Assembly (NCBI GenBank): GCA_016718385.1
Contig: JADKDK010000004.1
Span: forward strand, 558,001-622,000
DNA length: 64,000 nt
Reading direction: 5' to 3'
DNA from: Gammaproteobacteria bacterium
GTDB lineage: Bacteria; Pseudomonadota; Gammaproteobacteria; Pseudomonadales; UBA5518
The notes beneath the pieces were generated by a model. It had not been told where the DNA came from and did not search any database. It saw nothing but the letters and a program-made list of their open reading frames with translations. Shown here piece by piece: positions 35,490 to 44,755 of this stretch (position 1 is the stretch's first letter; every line of letters begins with the position of its first letter). A program made the position numbers and the translations under genes.

Positions 35490-36362
35490 ATGTTCGGGCG
35501 CAATGACTGGGATCGTCAGACGCTGGAATCGCGCGTCGCGGATACCGGCAACAGGGTGCGGTACCCTGCCGCGTCGCCGGACGCGGCGGAAACCGGTGCC
35601 TATGGCGAGTTGCTGACCCGTGAGCTCGAGGCCGCAGGGTGGAGCCCGCCGGAAGCCCATGTGGTCGTGCTGGGCATGACGCCGGAGCTTCGCCAGCGGC
35701 TGCATGAAATGGATTGCCGCGTGAGCTGCGTGGACAACAACCGCAATGCCGTGGCGCTCTACCGGGACTGGGTCGCCTCCGAGTTCCAGGGCAGGGAAAC
35801 GATCGCACTCGATGACTGGCTGGGCTACGCGTCCACGATGAGGAACCCGGTTCATGCATTCGTGGGTGATGGCATCCTGGCAAACGTTCGTGACGTCGAT
35901 TGCTGCGCTGAACTCCTCGGGCAGCTGCACCGCGCGCTCCTGCCTGGCGGTTGTTGCGTGTTTCGTTTGACCGCATTGCCTTCGTGCCTTGCGGAGCTTC
36001 CGTCACTGGCCGGTGAATTCATCCGTCAGTTCAGGCAGGGAGAGCTGGACGAAGGCGAGTTCGGATTTGCGATGCGCAAACTGGGATTCATCGAACGCGC
36101 CTATGACCGTGAACGCGGCATCCTCGATAATGCGGCCATCTATGCCATGCTTGCGCAGATGCTGGGGGCTGGTCGCCTGTCCGCGGAAGAATACGCGGTC
36201 ATCCGGCGCTATTTCTTTTCGGGCCCGAATCTGTTCCTGCCCGAAACGGTGCTCGAGAAAATCATTACGGCCAGCGGTTTCCGGCTTCGTACGCACAAGC
36301 TGACGGGCCGCCACTGGTATCGCTACTACAGCTTTTACGTGTGCACCAGGGTCGGGTGTTGA
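35490..36362 (+). CDS. Second methyltransferase-like protein
   Basis: A 290-residue protein starting after GGGGAGAG. The SAM-binding pattern is HVVVLGMTPELRQRLHEM, then CRVSCVDNNRNAVALYRDW, then PVHAFVGDGILANV and LGQLHRALLPGGCCVFRLTA, so it is a class I methyltransferase fold with the LGxTPEL form of motif I. The C-terminal half (about 170-290) is helical, with FGFAMRKLGFIERAYDRERG and a basic and aromatic end KLTGRHWYRYYSFYVC. It differs from the preceding gene product in sequence, so it is not a recent duplicate. Lying between the first methyltransferase and a TonB receptor suggests a small pathway making or using an exported or imported molecule. The actual substrate is unknown. Confidence 0.68.
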   Translation: MFGRNDWDRQTLESRVADTGNRVRYPAASPDAAETGAYGELLTRELEAAGWSPPEAHVVVLGMTPELRQRLHEMDCRVSCVDNNRNAVALYRDWVASEFQGRETIALDDWLGYASTMRNPVHAFVGDGILANVRDVDCCAELLGQLHRALLPGGCCVFRLTALPSCLAELPSLAGEFIRQFRQGELDEGEFGFAMRKLGFIERAYDRERGILDNAAIYAMLAQMLGAGRLSAEEYAVIRRYFFSGPNLFLPETVLEKIITASGFRLRTHKLTGRHWYRYYSFYVCTRVGC

Positions 36363-36464
36363 CCACGCATGGCTGGTGCTGACGGGTGGCGTGCCGCGCG
36401 GACTGCAAGGACGCGGATCGCGGCAGTCAGGTGGTGTTGACGGGATGAATTGCGAGAGGCCCTG

Positions 36465-38381
36465 ATGAAAAGACATGCCCCTGGCGCCTGTCTGCTGCTG
36501 GGATTGACGCAGGCGGCACTGCCGGCATTGGTCGGCGCGGACGAGTCCCGGGAACTGAAGTCCACCCTGGTGCTGCCCGAGATCGTGGTGGTCGGCAAGC
36601 GCATGGCGCAAGCGCCCGCCATCACCTTTCACGAAACCACCGCGCTCGACTTCGCGGCCTGGAACGCCACCACCGCCGCCGATGCCCTGACCCGGACGCC
36701 GGGCGTCAACGTGCAGTACGGTGCCGATTCGGGAGAGGCGCGCGCGTGGATACGCGGTTTCCGCGACCGCAGCGTGCTGGTGCTCTTCGACGGCATTCCC
36801 GTGGCGTCGGGCTTCGAGGGCACCATCGACCTCAACGAGATCTCGATCGAGAACGTCTCGCGCATCAAGACCATGACCGCGGCGCCGTCGGTCATCTACG
36901 GCACCAACGGCATCGGCGGCGTGATCGACGTGGTCCCCGAGGCGCTGCCCGAGGAGCGCCGGATCGCGAGCCGGGTCGAGATCGGCGACAACGACGCACG
37001 CCTCTACAGCGCCAGCTACGCCGATCGCGCCGAATCGTTCGGCATACTGGCGGCCGCCAGCCACGCCGAGGCTGACGATTTCCGGCTCTCCGGCGACCAC
37101 GCATCCGAGCTGAACCAGCCGGGCAGCCGGCGCGTCAACAGCGACTACCAGCGGCGCAGCGCGCTGCTGCGCCTGAGCAACGAATCGCAGCGGTTCGGGG
37201 ACTCGGCCGTGCTGCTGAACCTGTCGGACACCGAGCGTGGCACGCCGCCCCAGGCCGGTGTCGACGATCCGGACTTCCAGCGCCTCACCGAGTCGAAGCG
37301 GCGCACCGTGGGGCTGTCGCACAGCTTCGCCGCCGTGCCGGTGGCGCTGAAGCTCTTCCACAACCACTACGACTACGAACTGATCACCTACACCGACGCC
37401 AATTACGACGAGATCGACGAGATCGAGCAGGCCGAGGACTACGCCTTCGGTGCCAAGGCCTACGCCACCATCGGCATCGGCCAGCGCAACACCCTGGTCG
37501 CCAGCCTTGCTGCGGTCGAGGAGGTCTACGAGGCGCAGGAAGTGTTTCCCGGTTCGGACGATGCCAGCCTCAGGACCTACAACGCGGCGCTCGAGGACGA
37601 GTGGTGGATCCGCGACAACGTGTCCGTCGGTATCGGGGGCATCTACACGCATTTCGACCAGATCGAGATCGGCGAGAGCAGCGGTGCCTTCAATCCGCAG
37701 GTGGTCGCCTCGTGGCAGCTGTCCAATGGCCTGTCGTTGCGTGCCTCGGCGGCGCAGCGCAGCCGCTTCCCCAAGCTGCGCGAGCTCTACCGGCTGCGCT
37801 ATGGCAACCCGGATCTGCAGGAGGAGGTCGCCAACAGCTACGAGATCGGCCTGCGCCGGCAGTTCGACAATGGCCTCGGGCTCGACATGGCCGTGTTCAC
37901 GATCGATCTGGACGGCATGATCGACCGGCCTACGCGCAACAGCCGGTACCAGAACCTCGAAGATTCCGAGATCAAGGGCTTCGAGCTCTCGGCGAGCGGC
38001 TGGGTGAGCGAGCAGGTCTACCTGCACGCGGGCTACAGCCTCGTCGATGCCGCCGAGGAGTTGCCCGATGGCAGCACGCGGCAGCTGCGCAGCCGCCCGG
38101 AGCACACGGTGACCGGCGAGCTGCGCTATCGCTTCCCCAACCGGCTGCTGCTGTCGCTCAACGCGATCTACGTCGACGGCCTGCACGACCTGGACGGCGA
38201 TGACGTGTACACGAAGATCTCCAGCTACGTGGTCGCGCACCTGAAGGCCTCGCTGCCGCTCACCGAAGTGCTGGAGTGCTATGCCTCGGTGGGCAATCTC
38301 GCCGACGAGGACTACGAACAGAAGCTCGGCTATGCACGCGAAGGGCGCACCCTGCGCGTGGGGCTGGAGTTCGAGCTCTGA
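36465..38381 (+). CDS. TonB-dependent outer-membrane receptor
   Basis: A 638-residue receptor. The ATG at 36465 follows GAGAGG and opens a signal peptide (GACLLLGLTQAALPALVGA). A TonB-box-like LPEIVVVGKRM and a complete plug domain follow: TAADALTRTPGVNVQYG, ARAWIRGFRDRSVLVLFDGI, and the conserved SVIYGTNGIGGVIDVV. The 22-strand barrel then runs to a C-terminal GLEFEL, with the family phrase SRFPKLRELYRLRYGNPDLQ and YASVGNLADEDYEQKLGYAREGRTLRVG near the end. Such receptors import scarce ligands (siderophores, metal chelates, cobalamin, oligomers) using TonB energy. At 638 residues it resembles siderophore or metallophore receptors in size. It is the last gene of the run with the two methyltransferase-like genes. 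Confidence 0.9.
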   Translation: MKRHAPGACLLLGLTQAALPALVGADESRELKSTLVLPEIVVVGKRMAQAPAITFHETTALDFAAWNATTAADALTRTPGVNVQYGADSGEARAWIRGFRDRSVLVLFDGIPVASGFEGTIDLNEISIENVSRIKTMTAAPSVIYGTNGIGGVIDVVPEALPEERRIASRVEIGDNDARLYSASYADRAESFGILAAASHAEADDFRLSGDHASELNQPGSRRVNSDYQRRSALLRLSNESQRFGDSAVLLNLSDTERGTPPQAGVDDPDFQRLTESKRRTVGLSHSFAAVPVALKLFHNHYDYELITYTDANYDEIDEIEQAEDYAFGAKAYATIGIGQRNTLVASLAAVEEVYEAQEVFPGSDDASLRTYNAALEDEWWIRDNVSVGIGGIYTHFDQIEIGESSGAFNPQVVASWQLSNGLSLRASAAQRSRFPKLRELYRLRYGNPDLQEEVANSYEIGLRRQFDNGLGLDMAVFTIDLDGMIDRPTRNSRYQNLEDSEIKGFELSASGWVSEQVYLHAGYSLVDAAEELPDGSTRQLRSRPEHTVTGELRYRFPNRLLLSLNAIYVDGLHDLDGDDVYTKISSYVVAHLKASLPLTEVLECYASVGNLADEDYEQKLGYAREGRTLRVGLEFEL

Positions 38382-38411
38382 GCGGATCCTCCGCCGGCAC
38401 CGGCCTGCGGA

Positions 38412-39614
38412 TCATCGGCTCGGTGGCGGGCCTGCCTGCCGCGAGGCCTGGATGCCGCAGATGAGGCCGGCGGGCATCCAGTAGTACAGCCAGATCCAGC
38501 CCGGGCTGGAAAGCAGGCACTTGCCGTTGGTGAATGCCGAGAGGCAGCCGAAAATGAACCACAGGTACACGTGCGTGTATTCGTGATAACGGCGCCAGTT
38601 CCTGAAGCATGCCGCCAGGTGCCAGAGCGAGAGACCCAGGCCGATCAGGCCCCCGAAGCGCATGATGTCCAGCCAGGAGTTGTGGCTGTGCGAGGTGTCG
38701 ATGTCGCCGACGATCACGCGCGCATGCTCCGAGACGCCGATACCCCGGATCGGCGAAGCCGAGAATTCCGCGAACACGTGTTTCCAGATGACATCGCGGT
38801 ATGACAGTCCCCGGTGCTCGATGGCCACGGAAAATTGCAGATACAGGGCGACGAGCATCAGCAGCAGCAGCGATACGGCGCCGAGTTTCAGCAGCAGCTG
38901 CCGGGACGAGGGGCGATAGAGGAACAGTGCGATCAGGAGAACCAGCGGCATGTATGCCATCGGTCCGCGGCTCTGGGTCAGCAGCACCCCGCAGTAGGTG
39001 AATGCCGCGACCCAGAAATAGGGGTTGAAGGTCCGCCCGGGGAATTCCTTCTTGCCGAGGCCGTACGCCAGTATTCCCGCGCTGCCCATGCAGTGAGCGG
39101 CGATCAGCTCGTTGTCGATGGCGCCGAGCCCCGACATTCGTGTCGCCGGGAAGTCGGACGTCCGGAAATAGGCTGCCATCGTGGCGGCAGTGACCACCGC
39201 GCCGGTCCAGACGATGAGCGCGGGCAGCCTGTCGAACAGCGCGGGTGCGTTCCTGGCAACCCAGATGCACGCGGTCAGCCAGGCCATGATCGCGATGACC
39301 TGCTTGTAGAAATGAAACCAGCTGTCCCGCCAGTCGTCCGCTCCCCAGAAAAGGGATGTTGCCATGTACAGGCAGAACAGCAGTGCTGAAGTCACCGGGG
39401 GTGTCAGCGGGGTGAGCTTTTCCCGGATGGGCGGCATCAGCTTCAGCAGCCAGGGCAGGAGAACGAGCAGGTAGAACACCGTCTTCACCGCCGATTTCTC
39501 CGGCAGCACATAGAATCCCAGCAGGAACAGCACCACGCCGCCACACAGGCATATGTCGACGACGTTTTCGTACCAGCCTGCCCGGCGCTGATGGAGGGCC
39601 TCGTTGTTAGACAT
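38412..39614 (-). CDS. O-antigen ligase family membrane protein
   Basis: A 400-residue polytopic protein of the O-antigen ligase (Wzy_C/WaaL) family. Around ten hydrophobic segments flank the diagnostic periplasmic loop region: LLTQSRGPMAYMPLVLL (the R-G-P/A signature), then IRGIGVSEHARVIVGDI and HSHNSWLDIMRFGGLIGLGL, which contains the catalytic-loop His-Asn pattern. The family transfers lipid-linked glycans to lipid A-core or polymerises sugar repeats at the periplasmic face. No sugar transferase genes are adjacent, so it stands apart from any obvious polysaccharide cluster. It is convergent with the TonB receptor gene and 30 bp away. Confidence 0.85.
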   Translation of the reverse strand: MSNNEALHQRRAGWYENVVDICLCGGVVLFLLGFYVLPEKSAVKTVFYLLVLLPWLLKLMPPIREKLTPLTPPVTSALLFCLYMATSLFWGADDWRDSWFHFYKQVIAIMAWLTACIWVARNAPALFDRLPALIVWTGAVVTAATMAAYFRTSDFPATRMSGLGAIDNELIAAHCMGSAGILAYGLGKKEFPGRTFNPYFWVAAFTYCGVLLTQSRGPMAYMPLVLLIALFLYRPSSRQLLLKLGAVSLLLLMLVALYLQFSVAIEHRGLSYRDVIWKHVFAEFSASPIRGIGVSEHARVIVGDIDTSHSHNSWLDIMRFGGLIGLGLSLWHLAACFRNWRRYHEYTHVYLWFIFGCLSAFTNGKCLLSSPGWIWLYYWMPAGLICGIQASRQAGPPPSR

Positions 39615-39964
39615 GGGTGACAGCGCTTTGCCTGGCGGGTTGGTGTGGCATCGGGGCGACCGGAGTCGACGGCGTTCGGGCTCGCGGTTGCAGAGGCGAC
39701 GCGCGCACCATGGACGGCGCGAATGCTAGCCTCCCCGGTATGCCTCGGGAAGGCCCCGGTGAAGGAACGTTGCCCGGATCCGGCGCGCCGCAGCCATCAT
39801 CGTCCGTTTGAAGGATGGCGCGCCGGCGCGCAGGCGCTAAGATGGTCGTTCGGCTTCCTGGCGCCCGCCCGGATATGCGGGCCGGCTCATGGACAGGGAG
39901 CGCCAGCGGTGTATCGTTGGCGCCAGGCACAGATAATCGACTCCGGACAACGAGGGCATCGGTC
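39615..39964. other. Intergenic stretch, nothing convincing
   Basis: These 350 bases separate the starts of two divergent genes, the O-antigen ligase and the KshA-like oxygenase, and presumably hold both promoters. No coding frame, tRNA, hairpin terminator or transposon end was recognised, and no promoter with consensus spacing could be picked out in the GC-rich background. Confidence 0.5.
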
Positions 39965-41062
39965 ATGGCAAAAGCAGCAGAATACGGGCTCGGCCCGCAA
40001 ACCTTCCCGCGCGGCTGGTTCATCGTGGCCGAGAAGAGCGAACTCGACGCCGGCCCGATGGCGGTGACTTTCTTCGGGCGCGATTTCGCGCTCTACCGTG
40101 GCGAGAGCGGTCGCCCCGTGATGCTCGACGCCTACTGCGCGCACATGGGCACGCACCTCACGGCCGGACACAGCGCGATGATCGTACGCAACGGCAAGCA
40201 GATCGAGGGCGACTCGATCCGCTGCCCCTACCACGCCTGGCGTTACGGTCCGGATGGCCACGTCGACGACATCCCCTACCACGAGGGCCCCTGCCCGAAA
40301 TCGGCCTCGATCCGCTCCTACCCGGTGCGCGACGTGATGGGCTGCGTGATGATGTGGTTCGACCCCGAGGGGGGCGAACCCGAATTCGAGCCGCCGTACC
40401 TGAAGATGTGGGACGACCCGCGCTGCGTGCACTGGAAACTCGACCACCTCGGGCAGATCAACATCCACAATATCGAAGTGCTCGACAACATGGCCGACGT
40501 GCGCCACCTCGGGCCCACGCACGGCGCGCCGTGCGAATACTTCGAGAACGAGTTCCGCAGCCACGTCGTGATCCAGCGCCAGGGCGGCTTCATCCAGCAC
40601 TACAAGGCGCACCTCGACACCGTGACCTGGTACACGGGGCCGGGCCTGCTGCTGTCGAAGCAAACCTTCGGCGGCGTGGAAATGGTCGAGCTGATCGCCA
40701 ACACGCCGGTCGACGACGGCGTGACCAAGGCCTGGCATGCCGTTGTGATGCTGGGTAAGAACGCACCGCCCTCGGCGGAGGACATCGCGACGCAGCGCGC
40801 GGCGCAGGCCGGCGCGCTGGAGGCCTTCGCCACCGACTTCGAGATCTGGAAGAACAAGCGCGCGGCCATCAAGGTCATGCAGCTGAAGACCGACGGCCCG
40901 TTCAACAACGTGCGCAAGTGGGTCGGCCAGTTCTACAAGTCGCGCGAGGACGCGCGCAAGGTCCAGGAGGAACTGAACGGCGTCTACGCGGTGCAACAGT
41001 TCCCGCAGCCCTCGCGCGAGCTGCGCGAGAAGGGCTACGAGGACGGGCTGTTCGGCGTCTGA
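39965..41062 (+). CDS. Rieske non-heme iron oxygenase, KshA-like
   Basis: A 365-residue oxygenase component resembling 3-ketosteroid 9-alpha-hydroxylase (KshA). The Rieske cluster ligands are C58-x-H60 in DAYCAHMG and C87-x2-H90 in RCPYHAW; the 26 residues between them are more than in most Rieske proteins, filled by HLTAGHSAMIVRNGKQIEGD. The mononuclear iron site is in NIEVLDNMADVRHLGPTH, with the Asp and the two His of the D/N..DxxHxxxxH pattern. Such enzymes hydroxylate the steroid or a related ring using electrons from a separate reductase, which is not encoded nearby. Its exact substrate is uncertain, but with the two sulfotransferases and DUF1214 protein it supports steroid-type metabolism. 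A triple palindromic repeat follows directly. Confidence 0.85.
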   Translation: MAKAAEYGLGPQTFPRGWFIVAEKSELDAGPMAVTFFGRDFALYRGESGRPVMLDAYCAHMGTHLTAGHSAMIVRNGKQIEGDSIRCPYHAWRYGPDGHVDDIPYHEGPCPKSASIRSYPVRDVMGCVMMWFDPEGGEPEFEPPYLKMWDDPRCVHWKLDHLGQINIHNIEVLDNMADVRHLGPTHGAPCEYFENEFRSHVVIQRQGGFIQHYKAHLDTVTWYTGPGLLLSKQTFGGVEMVELIANTPVDDGVTKAWHAVVMLGKNAPPSAEDIATQRAAQAGALEAFATDFEIWKNKRAAIKVMQLKTDGPFNNVRKWVGQFYKSREDARKVQEELNGVYAVQQFPQPSRELREKGYEDGLFGV

Positions 41063-41067
41063 ATCCC

Positions 41068-41172
41068 GTGGGTCGCCATTGATGGCTGTAGGTCGCCATT
41101 CATGGCTGTAGGTCGCCATTCATGGCGACAGCAGCATTCGGCAAGCACCCGTCGGCATGAATGCCGACCCAC
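41068..41172. repeat. REP-like palindromic element, copy 2 (with tandem expansion)
   Basis: Begins with three near-identical tandem units of about 20 bases (GTGGGTCGCCATTGATGGCT, then two starting GTAGGTCGCCATTCATGGC), continues through the same linker as copy 1 (GACAGCAGC...AAGCACC) and ends with GTCGGCATGAATGCCGACCCAC-type palindrome. It fills the gap between the KshA-like gene and the P-type ATPase start. Confidence 0.82.
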
Positions 41173-41184
41173 GAATTGTGCGCC

Positions 41185-43903
41185 ATGCGCATCCATGAAC
41201 TTGCTGTCGACGGTGCTCTCGCCAGCCTGAACAGCAGCGCTGACGGCCTGTCGGCGCCGGAGGCCGCGCGCCGGCTCGCCGAGTTCGGCCCGAACCGCCT
41301 CGAGGACGTGGCCCGCGAGCGGCTGTGGCTGCGCCTGGCGCGCGAATTCACGCACTTCTTCGCGATCATCCTCTGGCTGGCGGCGGCGCTGGCGTTCACG
41401 GCAGACTGGCTCCCGCCCGGCGAGGGCATGGGCCGTCTTGGCGTGGCTATCCTCTGCGTCATCCTGATCAACGGCCTGTTCTCTTTCTGGCAGGAGTACA
41501 AGGCCGAGCGCGCCGTGGCGGCGTTGCGCCGGCTGCTGCCGCTGCGGGTGAAGGCGCTGCGCGCCGGCGCCATCGTGCAGTTGCCCGCGTCCGAGCTGGT
41601 GCCGGGCGACGTGGTGCTGCTGGAAGAGGGCGACAGCGTGCCGGCCGACTGCCGCGTGATCGAGGCCTTCGGGCTGCGCGTGAACACCGCGACCGTCACC
41701 GGTGAATCGCTGCCCAAGGCCCGCTCGCCCGAACCGAACGGCGAGGAATCGCTGTTGTTCGCGCGCAACATCGTGCTGGCCGGCACCGCGGTGGTCTCGG
41801 GGCAGGCGCGCGCCGTGGTCTACGCCACCGGCATGCACACCGAGTTCGGGCGCATCGCGCACCTGACGCAGGTCGCCGGCGACACCGGCTCGCCGCTGCA
41901 GCGCGAGATCGCGCGCCTGTCGCGCATCGTGGCGATGCTCGCCTGCGGCGTGGGCATCACGTTCTTCGTCATCGGTCAGGCGCTGGGGCTGCCGTTCTGG
42001 GAGAACTTCCTGTTCGCGATCGGCATCATCGTGGCGAACGTGCCGGAGGGGCTCGCGCCCACCGTGACGCTCTCGCTCGCGATGGCAACGCAGCGCATGG
42101 CGCGGCGCAACGCCCTGGTGCGCCACCTGCCCGCGGTGGAGACGCTCGGCTCCACTACCGTGATCTGCTGCGACAAGACCGGCACGCTGACACAAAACCG
42201 CATGGCGGTGCGGCGCCTGTTCCTGGCAGGCGAGGAGTGCGGCGCGGACGAACTGCCCGAGCGGCCCGAGTTGCAGCGCCTCGGGCAGCAGCTGTTCAGC
42301 AACGCGGCGCTCTGCCACGACCTCAAGGAGACTGCCGGCGCGCAGGGCGTCGAGCTGGTCGGCGACCCGATGGAAATGGCGCTCCTCGCCTGCGGACGGC
42401 GTTTCGCGGGCAGCCTCGACGCGTACACGCGGCTGGACGAGATTCCTTTCGATACCGACCGCAAGCGCATGTCGGTGCTGTTGCAGTCGCCGCGCGGACG
42501 GGTGCTGTACTGCAAGGGTGCGCTGGAGCGCGTGCTCACGGCCTGCGACCGTGTGCAGACCCCGGAGGGCGTGGTCGCGCTGGACGAGGCCGGGCGCGCG
42601 CGCCTGCTGGCCGCGCAGGACGCGATGGCCGGGCAGGGGTTGCGCGTGCTGGCGTTCGCGCACCGGGAGGTGCGGAATGCTGGCGAATGTCCGGCTGAAC
42701 GTCCGGCAGGAAGCCGGAATGGTGCTCGCCGGGCTGGTCGGTCTCGAGGATCCCCCGCGCGCGCAGGTGCCGGCGGCGATCGCGCGCTGCGTCGAGGCCG
42801 GCATCCGCGTGATCATGATCACCGGCGATCATCCGCACACGGCGGTCGCGATCGGCCGCGAGATCGGGTTGTTGCGCACGGCCGATCCGGTGGTGATCGG
42901 CGGCGACCGGTTGCGGCGCATGTCGCCGGCGCAGTTGCAGCTGGCGCTCGATGCGCCCGAGATCCTGTTCGCGCGCGTCGCGGCGGAACAGAAGATGCTG
43001 ATCGTCGAGGCACTGCGCAAGAAGGGCGAGACCGTGGCGGTCACCGGCGACGGCGTGAACGACGCGCCGGCGCTGAAGGTGGCCGACATCGGCATCGCGA
43101 TGGGCATCGCCGGCACCGACGTGGCCAGGGAAGCGGCGGACATCATCCTGCTCGACGACAACTTCGCCAGCATCGTCGATGCCATCGAGGAAGGGCGCGC
43201 GGTGTTCGACAACATCCGCAAGTTCCTGACGTACATCCTCAGCTCGAACATCCCGGAACTGGTGCCGTACCTCGCGTTCGTGCTCTTTCGCATCCCGCTG
43301 CCGCTCACGATCATCCAGATCCTCGCGGTCGATCTCGGCACCGACATGCTGCCGGCGCTGGCGCTCGGCGCCGAAAAGCCCGATCCGGCCGTGATGCGGC
43401 GTCCGCCGCGTCGGCGCGACGAAGCGTTGCTGTCATGGGGGCTGCTCGCCCGCGCCTACCTGTTCCTCGGCGTGCTGGAAGCCGCCGCCGCGATGGCGGT
43501 GTTCTGGCTCGTGCTGGACGGGGCGGGCTGGCGCTACGGCGAGGTGCTGGCGACGACCGATCCGCTGTACCTGGTGGCCACCACGGCCTGCCTGGCGACC
43601 ATCGTGGTGATGCAGGTGATGAACCTGTTCCTGTGCCGCCATCCGCTGAAATCGATACTGACGACCCGATTCCCGCCCAACCGGCTGATCTGGGCGGGCA
43701 TCGCGGCGGAGGTGGCGGTGATCCTGGCGATCGTCTACACCCCGGCGGGGAACTGGCTGTTCGGCACGGCCCCGCTGGCGGGCGCGGTGTGGCTGCTGAT
43801 GCTGCCCTTCGCGTTGCTGATGCTGGGTGCCGAGGAACTGCGCAAGGCCGTCGCGCGCCGCAGGTCTGTAGGTCCGGCTTCAGCCGGACAAATGTCCGGA
43901 TGA
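41185..43903 (+). pseudogene. P2-type cation-transporting ATPase, frameshifted
   Basis: A Ca2+/Na+-K+ ATPase-like P-type pump split by one frameshift. From the ATG at 41185 the first frame encodes the actuator motif TVTGESLPK, the helix motif VPEGLAPTVTL, the phosphorylation site VICCDKTGTLTQN and the nucleotide domain to LRVLAFAHREV (about 42680). The text then continues in the next frame with EAGMVLAGLVGLEDPPRAQV, RVIMITGDHPHTAVAIG, VTGDGVNDAPALK and the last four to six membrane helices. The shift lies between about 42676 and 42715, equal to one inserted or two deleted bases. The stop codon and the last 12 or so codons lie inside a palindromic repeat. If the shift is real the pump is inactive; if it is an error this is an intact ATPase of about 905 residues. 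Confidence 0.82.
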
Positions 43904-43915
43904 ATCCGGACCCAC
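43868..43915. repeat. REP-like palindromic element, copy 3
   Basis: GTAGGTCCGGCTTCAGCCGG at the left, AAATGTCCGGATGAATCCGG and ACCCAC at the right. Two hairpins (CCGGCT/AGCCGG and CCGGAT/ATCCGG) differ in stem sequence from copies 1 and 2 but keep the GTRGGT and ACCCAC ends. The element supplies the TGA stop (43901-43903) of the ATPase gene. Confidence 0.82.
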
Positions 43916-43924
43916 GTCTGGGCC

Positions 43925-44614
43925 TCAGCTTTGCCCGCGGTAGCGATCGTGCAGCAGCTTGACGCGCCTGACGTAGGTCTGCGTTTCCTCGTACGGCGGC
44001 ACGCCGCGGTACTTGTCGACCGCGCCGGGGCCGGCGTTGTAGGCCGCCGTGGCCAGCGTCACGTTGCCCTTGTACTGCGCTAGCAGCATGGCGAGGTACT
44101 TCACGCCGCCCTGGATGTTCTGCTGCACCGCGGTGGGGTCGCTGACGCCCATGTCGCTGGCGGTTCCGGGCATCAGTTGCATCAGGCCGATGGCGCCCTT
44201 GCGCGAGCGCGCGTTGGGGTTGAAGCCGGACTCGGCGTGGATCACCGCGCGCACCAGCGCCGGGTCCACGCCATGCGCCCTGGCGGCTAGATCGATGGGA
44301 GTCGCGAATTCCTGCGTGAACAGCCGCGTGGAACCCCAGTTCACCGTCGAGCGCGGGTTGCAGGCGAAACAGGAGAATTCCATCACGCTGTACGACTGGC
44401 GCGCCGGGACCTTGTCGCTGAACGCCACCACACCGTTCTGCTGACGGTAGGTGTAGACGCGGTAACGCGGGGCCTCCTCGGCGACATTGCCGAAGCTGTT
44501 CTGCTTGCCGCCGGCATGCGCCGCGCCGAGTGGCGCGGCGAGCAGCGCCGCGAGCAGCGGCAGCAACCCCCGGCGCAGTGTGACGGCGGTGATGGTGGTC
44601 GTAAGGCGGCGCAT
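43925..44614 (-). CDS. Exported lytic transglycosylase (SLT family)
   Basis: A 229-residue periplasmic enzyme. A signal peptide (LLPLLAALLAAPLGAAHA) is followed by a short N-terminal domain with YRVYTYRQQNGVVAFSDKVP, resembling the DUF4124 module often found before SLT domains, and two cysteines in FSCFACNP. The catalytic SLT domain starts at VDPALVRAVIHAESGFNPNA, with the catalytic Glu in HAESGF, then SRKGAIGLMQLMPGTASDMG, IQGGVKYLAMLLAQY and TLATAAYNAGPGAVDKY. It cleaves the glycan strands of peptidoglycan, releasing 1,6-anhydromuropeptides. It is convergent with the P-type ATPase gene and stands alone otherwise. Confidence 0.92.
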   Translation of the reverse strand: MRRLTTTITAVTLRRGLLPLLAALLAAPLGAAHAGGKQNSFGNVAEEAPRYRVYTYRQQNGVVAFSDKVPARQSYSVMEFSCFACNPRSTVNWGSTRLFTQEFATPIDLAARAHGVDPALVRAVIHAESGFNPNARSRKGAIGLMQLMPGTASDMGVSDPTAVQQNIQGGVKYLAMLLAQYKGNVTLATAAYNAGPGAVDKYRGVPPYEETQTYVRRVKLLHDRYRGQS

Positions 44615-44755
44615 GGGCAGTGGTTGGCTCGCGACTCCCCCGGAAATCTCGCCAAAGCGTAGCTCAAGATCCGGGGTCCGGGCAGGGCCTGCGCCCGAAA
44701 CGCGAACTGCGGCAAGCTTCGTCGACGGGCGCGGGGCCGGTGCCGGTGGAGCCGA

